Shown here piece after piece: positions 55,905 to 64,000 of a stretch of DNA of 64,000 nt (position 1 is its first letter; the number at the start of each line of letters is the position of its first letter). The stretch is taken from the NCBI GenBank assembly GCA_019614645.1, contig JABWDB010000006.1, positions 5,518,001 to 5,582,000 on the forward strand. The letters are read 5' to 3'. A model generated the notes under the pieces. The model worked only from the letters and a program-made list of their open reading frames with translations. It had not been told where the DNA came from and did no database searches. The translations under genes and the position numbers were made by a program. The DNA is from Stratiolaelaps scimitus. Taxonomy: Eukaryota; Arthropoda; Arachnida; Mesostigmata; Laelapidae.

Positions 55905-56640
55905 GCAGCTGTGGCTCGCCAGAATTTTTCACTTTCGCTCGCGAAAAAGTCCCGAGCGACATTTCGAGACCCTCTTCACTGTCAAATGTATGACCACTAA
56001 GATTGTTTGCCAGCGAACAGAAAAGGTGCTAGTCTGTCGGGGTGAGGTCCGACGAATACGGTGGGTGCAAAAGAACCTCCCATTCGAGCACTTGGAGAGC
56101 CTCCTTGGCGATTTTAGCGGTGTGGAGCCTGGCATTGTCGTGCAGTAGAATGACTTGACCTTATTTCTCGGGTCTTTTCTAGTGGGTAGCTTGATTCACT
56201 CGATAAAACTGGGCTAGATACAACCTCCTTGTTGACTGTTATTCTATGGTCAAGCATTTCCCAGTGTATCAGTTTTTTCGCTCAATTCATGCCGACACCA
56301 AAGTTTTTGTACAAATCCCATCGAATTGAGGTGCCTGACGATAGTCGAGTGGCTCCAGCCCATCTTAACGGCCAACTCTCGCCTAGTTTTACGGCCATTT
56401 TCCTTCCTTCAGAAGCGAATTGAGACGGTCGTCATCAAACGAAAATTGTCGGCCAGAGCGAAGCGCATTCTCCATATCCAAAACACCAAATTTGAACTTG
56501 GCAAACCATCCAAGTTCAAATTTGGTGTTTTGGATTTGAACTTGGATTTCTTTATTTTTGGCTTTTTGGTCTCGGTGAAAGGCGAAGAAGGGCAGGTGTC
56601 GAAGATGCATCAATTTCGCAACTGGGCCAATCTTAGTTTG
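55905..56640 (-). pseudogene. mariner transposase pseudogene
   Basis: Minus-strand fragments follow mariner order. A RSGRQFSFDDD-type linker lies near 56430-56470. An HTH piece, VKMGWSHSTIVRHLNSMG, lies near 56317-56370. The catalytic segment LLHDNARLHTA is at about 56110-56150, and an HPPYSSDLTPTD equivalent of the third-catalytic-residue motif has a stop directly after it. Several frameshifts and stops mark it as dead. It differs from the 32-kb remnant. Motif identity is established family knowledge. Confidence 0.75.
56476..56535. repeat. Perfect 26-bp hairpin, 8-nt loop
   Basis: 'atccaaaacaccaaatttga' followed by 'acttgg' pairs with its exact complement at 56510-56535 across the loop 'caaaccat'. 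It lies inside the mariner pseudogene. An extra 'ttgaacttgg' occurs just to the right. Confidence 0.95.
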
Positions 56641-56659
56641 TGGTTCACCCCGGATAATC

Positions 56660-58403
56660 TCTGATTAGATTGCAACGGCAATTCACCCATACTAGTTCGT
56701 AACATATCCCATGGATAAAAAGGTTGGCCGTATGCACTTCCTATGATGACTTGATTGAACTCATTGATAGAGAAAATCGTACACCTAAGTCACTACAGTC
56801 GTGTGCAAGTGCCCCATGGGTATATCCGGGGACAACTTAATAAAATATGAAATTAAATGATCGCCTTAGTTTTGCCTACCGTATCTCAAAGGGCATTGTA
56901 CTCCCACAAAATTATATAAAATGAATACATTATGGAGAGGAAATGCATATAACGCCTAACGCAAACTTCTTAACGACAGACTTTAATTGTTTTTACGATC
57001 GCTACCAGACTAGGAATACATGAATGCGAGAAACGGTGAATGCTCTATACGTCCGCTATGGTATAATTTAGCGCAATTTGGACAAGCAAGCTCGGGCTTG
57101 GAATCTAGAGAACTGACCACTAGCCTGAAAGACGACGTCGCTCATTTGTAAATTTGACAGATACTAATGTATCGTCTTGCAATTGTCAATCATTTTGAGA
57201 CGTTATATGAGTACTCGCTCGATTTACAGGCGAAATTTACTCATTTTGTGTAACGTAATTTACAGCGATAGTGATAGTGCTCCGAGCGTTTCATACGCCA
57301 TACATTTTTAATATTTGATGTTTGCCAATTTGTATTCTTCGTATAAAAATCAAACAAACGCTTCCCGTTCTGCGAAGAGCACCCACGACTCGTGTGTGGA
57401 AGAGCGCGCATCGAATGAGGAGCCCTGTTGTACCTTGAGATAGGTAACGGCTAGATATAATGAAGCGGATAATCCCGTCGATCCCCCTGCCGACAAGAAA
57501 TCTCTCACTTCTCATCTCTCTGTTCATCTCTCTGTTCAGAGTCTTGCCGAGCGAACTCGTGAGCTTGTCTCTATGAAGTGCCGAGTGACACGCCAAACTC
57601 TAGTCGAGATCGTATACTAAACAGGCCACTTCATAGTGACCGGCGGACACTAATCTCGGCGCCGGATGTTCCTGCCTTGAGAAATGAGACTAACGGTCAG
57701 TGGCCTTTTCATCAAATCTAAGTACCTACTAATCACCTTATAAGTGCCTACGCTGGTTGGGAAGTGGGTACTCACCACGTGAAGTGCTAAGTATGCTGAC
57801 CTTCATTGAGCAGGTTGGCCGGACACATGCGAAACATATTGAAACCTATTTTTATTTTCTTTGACTTATGCGCTGGCTGTAATCCGCTGGTGTATTCCTG
57901 AAATGTTGATCATAGTTGCAAAGACTACTACAGCGATGACTAGCGAAATATACTTGGTTTCATAAGGCGATTCTATTTTGGATAAGGCTTTCGATATGAC
58001 TGGTAACTATTTCATTTTTGCAACCCGAAAACGCAATTTCATGCGAATAAGGGGTTTACTTTGAAATCTATCTAGTTTACGACTAAAATCGGGTCGAAAC
58101 GTTCCCAAATTTTGCCTTTTGACCTATTAAAAAGCAGTTGATTTATTATACTATATAAGTATACCATTTTTTTTCTTAAACCTTTGAATTTTCTCCGATT
58201 GAGGAAAACATCACAAAAATGAATATGATATTCCTATTCATCATACATATTTTTTTATTCATCGATACATTATATATATATATACTCGCTTTGTACAGAC
58301 TTATATACTGATCCCAAAAAGCACCGGGATATATTACATACTCTTTAGTAGTAGATATGCACTTCGTCTCCTGCGTTCTCTTTCGCAACATCTTTGTCAC
58401 ATT

Positions 58404-58448
<45 letters not shown>

Positions 58449-59860
58449 ATGTTCCTTTATATTCATCATAAATATATTTTTGTATCTATATATATATATT
58501 TATATATATATATATATACCCCGACTAAACTGTGATTCATTTGCCACATTTTGCGGTTCAGAATAATTTTCAGAATGAGTCTATTTCCCTATCTTTCTCG
58601 CCCTCTCTCGCTTTCCAGATATCTTCCACCATTCCATCACATTTATACCTTCACGTTTTTCTGTCTCGGCAACAACTAAAAAAAAATTAAACAAATTCTA
58701 CATTTGTTCATTTCGCTTTTGGCAAATCACAAAATAGGAATGTCATTGCAGTTTTGCTAGGTGTTCTATTTTTCCTTTGTAATTCATCACCAACCATTGC
58801 ACAAACACACATGCACGCACACATACGCTAACGCGCACACACGCATATTGCTCACCACTCTTATCCTCACATCACACGTCAGTCACTCAACGCAAAATAT
58901 TTAGTAGCATATATATATATATAGGAAAGAAAAATGACGACTGATTCACTCACTAAGCGACAGGAATAATAATATTGCGAATTTTCCCAATTTACAGTAT
59001 CCGTCCGATGTCGTCTCTTTCTGGGACTGTGCTGCCTGTAGCACAACAGCAATACACAATGATAGGTTGTTCGTCCTAGTGCCACTCTTTCTAATATTAT
59101 ATTATTATATACTATCATATATTACTAGCACTCGACGATATAGAGAAGGTTAGGTTTAATAGCCGAACGTCGTCTATTTTGTGTTTTCGAAATTGTCTCC
59201 AACCCGCAATGTGACATCGTTATGAGCCATAGCAAAACGAGCAGAGGTTTTCTACCGTACGACGTCACACGATCCGCATCCGTCGATACACATGCCCACA
59301 ACTAAAGCACGTTTACAATTCTAGTTTTCCGCCCGTTCGTATTCATTAGATCGTAAATAGCGACTTGTGCGTGTGTCCTGCGAGATACACTTCAATCGGA
59401 ACATAACGTAAGGTAGGTTTGACGTTGCCGAGATTTGTTTACGAGCTTCTAACCTTCCACCTTTCGCTCGTCCAAACAAACATCCACAATCATATATATA
59501 TATATATGTATATATAAACGCCACATCCTGGTCGTTTCTAAAGATCGGCGTGGTCACAATAGCCTGTGACAGCTCATGCACAGACCGTTGCCTTGAAGCT
59601 ATGAAGTGTATGGTCCGACAACAGCATATCAGTGTGTGATTCTGCTGTTGCCGGCGAGCTCTCCTTCACGAGTCACGTCATGGAGAGGTTAATGCCAGGC
59701 GATATTTTTTGGGGAACTTAGGAAGGATCTGTTATCGACAGTAGTGGTAGTTAAATGATAGTAACTCTCTCATTATCTGCGTACTTGTATGTGCGTGCGC
59801 CTGAACGTTGCGTGTACGTGTGAGAGAGAGTTTTCGTGTTGAGTTGTGTTCGCAAAATAG
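56660..59860. other. No supportable gene; microsatellites
   Basis: AT-rich 3' flank of the zinc-finger gene with (TA)n runs near 58270-58283, 58405-58444, 58486-58518, 58906-58922 and 59491-59515. On the minus strand ATTAAA at 59155-59160 is a possible distant polyadenylation signal of the zinc-finger gene. A 101-codon minus frame (57291-57596) has no domain. Confidence 0.35.
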
Positions 59861-59872
59861 CATCACTGTGAA

Positions 59873-61588
59873 TTAGTACGAACTGCCCTCCTGCGCAGCT
59901 TCGTTCTGCGCCGCTCGAACCAGCTGCTGCATCCTCTCCAGCTGGGCAGCGACGTTGTTGGCGAAGCTTTCACTATCTACTGAAGCCTGACTATCCTCCT
60001 CTACGCCACAGTCAACGTCCTCCGTCCCGGTGTCATCCTGCGTGGCGGGATTCTGCGCGTCCTCAACCTGATTCGCCATGTTAAGTGCCTTCACTGCCCG
60101 TTTCAGATGGCCCTTGGCATGCTTGTTGAGGCTTTGTCTCGACGCTGTACGATAGCTGCACAGTGTGCACGCGAACGGCTTCTCGCCACTATGACTCCGG
60201 TAGTGCTCGCGGAGACGGTCACGTCGAGCCGTAACGTAACCGCACTCGTTACAGGTGTACGTCTTGTTTGGTTTCTCGTGGATGTTCTTAATGTGCCGCT
60301 TGAGGGCGCCCTTAATGCCAAACTGCATCCCGCACATCTCGCAGTGGAAATCCTTCGACTTGATATGGACGAGCCGAATGTGATCGCGCAAGTGGCCGCG
60401 TTGTGTTCCCCGGTATTCACAGAGGTGGCACGCAAACGGCTTCTCGCCCGAATGTGTTAGCTTGTGTATGCGGAGACACTTTGGCGAGTCCGTCTTATAG
60501 TCGCACTGGTCACACTCGCAGAACTTGATACCCCGATGCCGCATCACGTGTCGCTCGAACAGCGGCGCATCGCGCGTTCGATACGTACAGCCGTCCTCGG
60601 GACATATGAGTACCTTGTTGAGTTCTGGATGGGCGTTCCGCGAATGGCGGCGAGCGAGATCCGCTCGCCGGAAGGTTTTTGGACAAAACTGACATTTGAC
60701 AAGGGTTCCTTCTGGACACGTGTGCGCCTTCATCTCGCCAATATCGGACGTGGTGAATCCGCACGCACACGACGTTGGCGCTATCTCGCCAATGGGCACA
60801 ACGCCTTCCTGAAGAATACACTCCGGTGAGAAATCCATCCCTGTACAGTCGTCATCGTCGTCATCGTCATCATTCTCATCGTCATCCATAGCGTCAACAT
60901 CGTCCGCGTCTGCGGTCGGCCCGCCCTCGTCGCTCCGTTCACTTCGCCGATCATCGGCCTCCTCCTTTGGCCCCTCCGTCGTCGAGCTGGTCGATGCCTG
61001 GCTGGCGTCCTCCCCCACCTCTCTGGCGGCGCCGCCGCCGCCACCGCCGGAAACGATTGTCATTGATGGACCCTGAATTACGACGTCGTCTGTGAGTGGT
61101 GCCGCTGAGCTATCACTGCTCGACGGTGGTCCCGACGCTGCTCCTGCTGATGGCTGAAGCTCGGCTTCGATTTCGGGTTTTAGACGAAATCGCTCGTTTC
61201 TATGATTTCGGTGCCTGATAGGCTTGCCGCCACTCTGAACAATTTGCCGCTCGATGGTGACGGCAAGATCGAGCATTCGAACAGCGGATGTCTGCCGACC
61301 GTTGTTTGTCCACCGAGGATTTGACGGCGTGGGCAGGATTTCTGCCGGCTCGACGAGTGGCAGCATTTTCGCTGCCAGCAACTCTCGCGTTGTCGGCGCT
61401 GGAGGTCCTGCGTCGTCGAACATGACCGGCGCTATCGTATCCGCGATTGCTGTCAATGCAAGTGGCATCGTGGTGGTGTTTTGAAAAGGATTCGACTCGA
61501 GATTGCGGCAATGCCCGACCCCAGCCGGCTCCACGCTTTCATGGCTTTCCACTGGTTCCTCCTTAATATTCAAGGGTTCGTTCGACAT
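59873..61588 (-). CDS. C2H2 zinc-finger transcription factor (571 aa)
   Basis: An uninterrupted 571-residue ORF. The N-terminus has IKEEP (a sumoylation-type motif), then Ser/Pro/Gly-rich linkers and an acidic run of Asp at 227-247. Seven canonical C2H2 fingers follow: C299-H320, C329-H351, C359-H379, C387-H408, C416-H437, C446-H466 and C474-H494 (about 60107-60694). HSGEKPF linkers lie before fingers 4 and 7. An atypical C-x-C-x12-H-x-C unit sits at 274-291. The C-terminus ends in a helical Glu/Gln/Leu stretch. CxxC-x-Y fingers of this style occur in REST-like and hunchback-like regulators, but orthology is unresolved. It should be a nuclear DNA-binding regulator. The start is fixed by an in-frame TGA three codons upstream. 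Confidence 0.95.
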   Translation of the reverse strand: MSNEPLNIKEEPVESHESVEPAGVGHCRNLESNPFQNTTTMPLALTAIADTIAPVMFDDAGPPAPTTRELLAAKMLPLVEPAEILPTPSNPRWTNNGRQTSAVRMLDLAVTIERQIVQSGGKPIRHRNHRNERFRLKPEIEAELQPSAGAASGPPSSSDSSAAPLTDDVVIQGPSMTIVSGGGGGGAAREVGEDASQASTSSTTEGPKEEADDRRSERSDEGGPTADADDVDAMDDDENDDDDDDDDCTGMDFSPECILQEGVVPIGEIAPTSCACGFTTSDIGEMKAHTCPEGTLVKCQFCPKTFRRADLARRHSRNAHPELNKVLICPEDGCTYRTRDAPLFERHVMRHRGIKFCECDQCDYKTDSPKCLRIHKLTHSGEKPFACHLCEYRGTQRGHLRDHIRLVHIKSKDFHCEMCGMQFGIKGALKRHIKNIHEKPNKTYTCNECGYVTARRDRLREHYRSHSGEKPFACTLCSYRTASRQSLNKHAKGHLKRAVKALNMANQVEDAQNPATQDDTGTEDVDCGVEEDSQASVDSESFANNVAAQLERMQQLVRAAQNEAAQEGSSY

Positions 61589-61598
61589 CTCAAATCAT

Positions 61599-61832
61599 TT
61601 ACTCGTGCTGTTTAGGCGTTGAAGCTAAGACGGTCCAACGACACTCTCCGAATTGCCGCTGTATTTGATCTCTATGAGAGTTTTTGTTGCGCACTCCTGG
61701 TGCTCCTACCACGCCTGCTACTACCGTTGCGAAGCAGATGACGCACTCATCGTAGTGAAGTCTGCAGTGGTCAATCTGATCGCATGATTCGCGATAGAGA
61801 CGAGCTGAGCTGAAGTCCGAGCAGAGTTTCAT
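61599..61832 (-). CDS. Upstream ORF of the zinc-finger gene (77 aa)
   Basis: In the 5' leader exon an ATG (61832) opens a 77-residue frame, MKLCSDFSSARLYRESCDQI..., with six Cys. It ends in TAA only 10 bases before the main ATG, in a different frame. A uORF this long and this close would be expected to reduce translation of the main ORF or require re-initiation. It could instead be a chance frame in the leader. Confidence 0.4.
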   Translation of the reverse strand: MKLCSDFSSARLYRESCDQIDHCRLHYDECVICFATVVAGVVGAPGVRNKNSHRDQIQRQFGECRWTVLASTPKQHE

Positions 61833-61905
61833 CCGTAGACGTAACACATTGCGTGATAATGGGACGCCAATTCCCTCAGTTCAGAGTCATCATCCAACAG
61901 AAACC

Positions 61906-61922
61906 CTGCAAAAGAACACAAG
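61906..61922 (-). other. 3' splice site of the zinc-finger 5' leader
   Basis: On the minus strand 'cttgtgttcttttgcag' followed by GGTTTCTG is a strong polypyrimidine acceptor. The coding exon then spans from about 61905 downwards, with the first leader exon further upstream (higher coordinates), not identified. Confidence 0.6.
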
Positions 61923-62142
61923 AGAGATCGTAATGTGCCGTTAGCGATATACAAGAGCCACTACTGGGTAAGCATTTCGGCGGTGAGGCGTTTCCATCGA
62001 AATTAAATACACTGATTTATTATTCAAGGTTCAGTTCTCTTTCATTCGCATTTTGTCTGGTGCACGAAAAACAAAGGCTATCATATTAGTAGATAGGTGG
62101 CAAGTAGATAATATTGGTATTTAGCATATTAATCACACATAT

Positions 62143-62240
62143 AAAGGCCGCGGGTTCGAGCCCCGCTGCGTGCCATATAACAGAGCTTAAGCATTGCGAA
62201 GTTGCAGCTCCTCTAATAAACCAATAAAGTTTTACCTTTA
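62143..62240 (+). repeat. SINE-B copy
   Basis: The B box 'gcgggttcgagccccgctgc' is followed by 'gagcttaagcattgcgaagt' and the tail 'aataaaccaataaagttttaccttta'. The A-box side is degraded. Confidence 0.65.
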
Positions 62241-62249
62241 TCTTACATA

Positions 62250-63015
62250 TATCTTCTCCATTCCAACCTTTTCAGTTAATGACATTTTTTGTCAAATCAT
62301 CCTTTCCCGTCAGTTCCCGCTGTGCCTCATCGACTCTAGACTAGCTTAACAGACGATAGAGTTTGTTAAACTATTCCACCAGCTATGTCCTATCTGTTAG
62401 TACTGACTTCCGGGTTTCGCTCTCTCAACATACAACAACTCTACAAGCCAACGACTTTGCTCCCTGTGCGGGTCTATGGTATGACCAACCCTTCGCACCG
62501 GCTATCCAAGCGTCCACTTCAGCGCGTTCTTCTATAGGCGAGTTTTGTTTTATTTGATGACCAACGCGCCTTGGTTCTTGCAAGCAAACGGCGGGCAGCC
62601 ACGCAAAGAGAGCATACAATAGGTACGGGCCTCGAATGTTGTTCCCTTCGTTTTTGGTAGGGATTCCTATATTGAATAGAAATCACTACGTGTAAATTGC
62701 CGCTAGCTACGTTCGCGCTGCTCGTCGATGCGAACTTTACACTCAGTCAACTCAGTACGTATGAATGCAATAGGTCAGAATAACGTCAATAACGGGTCGT
62801 GACTACTTGCATACACCAGACTTCTTAGAGACAACATTGGTACAACTCGCGCACCCTTCGAGTGACAAGCATCCGTTGGCGCGGCGGCTTAACCGGCGAA
62901 CGAAACCTCTCTATCTGCAACTCTACCCTCGCCATGGGACAGATCGTTCTAAGTGTTGTCCTAACATTCGATGGACGTTTTTCTACGGACATATTGTACA
63001 ATGAGGCACATGTTT
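62250..63015. other. No firm gene
   Basis: A 64-codon plus frame (62807-63004) without ATG may be a leader; a GC-richer patch at 62860-62900 could be a promoter for either flanking gene. Confidence 0.3.
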
Positions 63016-63020
63016 AATAG

Positions 63021-63311
63021 ATGGAAAATCCCGTTGAATCTTTGTGTCGCGCGACATCGACGTCTGAAGAATACTTCGAACGTCACTACTCCAGTATAGA
63101 GCAACAACATAGGCACAGACGGCTACCTCCGCCGCCGGCAGCGACGAAGTGTCGATCTCAGTCACGATACTCAGTCAACACTGACCGCCCTGCTCAAAAC
63201 GCTCCTGTTGGCTTAACGAGTGTCGCTTGCCGTACCAGGTTAAATGATGGCTTTCAATACAATTTTATTGCAGTCAGTGGACGTTGTTTGGCATTCACAC
63301 AATGGAAGTAA
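63021..63311 (+). CDS. Hypothetical ORF A (96 aa)
   Basis: An ATG frame, MENPVESLCRATSTSEEYFE, with a His/Arg-rich then Pro-rich stretch (HRHRRLPPPPA) and coding-like codon use. It ends at TAA TGA. A GTTAAA donor-like site (about 63239) and a good acceptor ('aattttattgcag', about 63271) lie inside it, so its end may be spliced differently. No domain. It is in the same frame as ORF B downstream. Confidence 0.33.
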   Translation: MENPVESLCRATSTSEEYFERHYSSIEQQHRHRRLPPPPAATKCRSQSRYSVNTDRPAQNAPVGLTSVACRTRLNDGFQYNFIAVSGRCLAFTQWK

Positions 63312-63320
63312 TGAAGCAGG

Positions 63321-63596
63321 ATGAACCCACCAAAAACAGCGCACGCCGCCAGTAAGACATTGTGTCTCGTTATGACGTCAGATTTCACATCGCCAATCAG
63401 CCAGCGCTGCAGCAAACATTACGCCGCAAACAGCTCACTCAGTTGTGACACCCTTTACATTCATGGCAAAGGAGTCTCCGAGTCGTGCGGCTACCTTGAG
63501 CTATATTTCACAGTCAATCAGCGAACTTCCAATGACTTCCAGTGCTTCGAATTACTCGAACCAGTAACTGAGAGAGCACTTATCCGATCTGGATAA
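63321..63596 (+). CDS. Hypothetical ORF B (91 aa)
   Basis: An ATG frame, MNPPKTAHAASKTLCLVMTS, containing CSKHYAANSSLSCDTLYIHG and ending ALIRSG. It starts 9 bases after the stops of ORF A and in the same frame, so the two would read as one protein of about 190 residues apart from TAA TGA. Five Cys and good codon use suggest a real coding segment. No family is recognised. Confidence 0.33.
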   Translation: MNPPKTAHAASKTLCLVMTSDFTSPISQRCSKHYAANSSLSCDTLYIHGKGVSESCGYLELYFTVNQRTSNDFQCFELLEPVTERALIRSG

Positions 63597-63599
63597 GCA

Positions 63600-64000
63600 C
63601 AGCTAAAACAGCCGCTTTTTCTATCTATCGCATACGTAAAATCTGTATACTGTCTAATTGATGAGTTAATTCTACTCTTGACCACGTATTTTTGTCTTGA
63701 TTCCAGTACGAAGCGAGATACGTAGATATAATCCATAATTAATTCAAGCTGGAATAATAATTACAACACTCCAAATTGGGAACGTTGCGATCACTCGTCG
63801 ATCCACTCGTTCAGAATGGACGATCCTAAAAATCCCAATTAAGAGCTAATAAGCTATTATTAATGCAAAATCAATATGTACAATATATAATGTCACCGAT
63901 TGGAATACGCAGCTTCTTATTGCACCGCCGGGCAAGTCCTCGCTGGTAGAAAAAAACATCCTGGCAACTTGCGCCTTTCGTACCGCTTGTATTATTTGAG
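63600..64000. other. No gene seen
   Basis: AT-rich right edge of the window. Confidence 0.35.

Noticed and set aside
58176..58566. ORFs of 69-97 codons rich in Tyr and Ile
   Set aside because: They are translations of (TA)n microsatellites.
59873..61588. Plus- and minus-strand frames of 76-121 codons overlapping the zinc-finger ORF
   Set aside because: They are shadows of the coding sequence in other frames; their Arg/Ser-rich make-up follows from the zinc-finger codons.

Overview
The window looks like nuclear DNA of an arthropod with a moderately AT-rich, transposon-littered genome. A mite or tick is my best guess, but nothing here proves it. Pointers to a eukaryote are spliced genes with GT-AG introns, a C2H2 zinc-finger transcription factor, tRNA-derived SINEs, mariner, LINE and BEL/Pao debris, and many (TA)n microsatellites. 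There are no operons, no rRNA and no convincing functional tRNA gene. Most of the 64 kb is intergenic or intronic sequence, and most open frames in it are chance.

Five genes can be supported well. (1) At 14.3-14.6 kb on the + strand, a TATA promoter drives a 58-residue secreted cationic amphipathic peptide precursor ending in Gly-Lys. (2) At 42.3-43.1 kb on the - strand, a two-exon gene encodes a 188-residue secreted protein with six cysteines in the mature part; it was reconstructed here from its splice sites. (3) At 47.7-48.2 kb on the - strand there is a 91-residue secreted Pro/Ala/Gly/Lys-rich peptide with TATA box and AATAAA signal. (4) At 51.1-51.5 kb on the - strand there is an 82-residue secreted Pro/Ala-rich precursor with a TATA box and a furin-like site. 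(5) At 59.9-61.9 kb on the - strand there is a 571-residue seven-finger C2H2 protein with a spliced 5' leader and an upstream ORF.

Genes 1, 3 and 4 share a compact plan: TATA box, short leader, signal peptide, short basic or Pro/Ala-rich mature part, and a C-terminus where glycine stands before a basic residue (FGK, GGR, FGRS). Genes 2, 3 and 4 lie on the same strand within 9 kb. This small set of secreted peptides is the most interesting thing in the window. The products could be salivary, venom, antimicrobial or neuropeptide-like, and the sequence does not say which.

The repeat layer comprises two tRNA-derived SINE families (called SINE-A and SINE-B here), three LINE reverse-transcriptase remnants at 3.5-4.2, 34.8-35.3 and 52.9-53.3 kb, and a dispersed LINE-like 3' end with at least four copies. 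It also includes a decayed BEL/Pao retrotransposon at 53.4-55.3 kb, two mariner remnants at 32 and 56 kb, a 6 x 40 bp palindromic satellite at 45.9-46.1 kb, and several perfect inverted repeats. About fifteen further open segments with coding-like composition, some flanked by good splice sites, are listed as low-confidence exon candidates.
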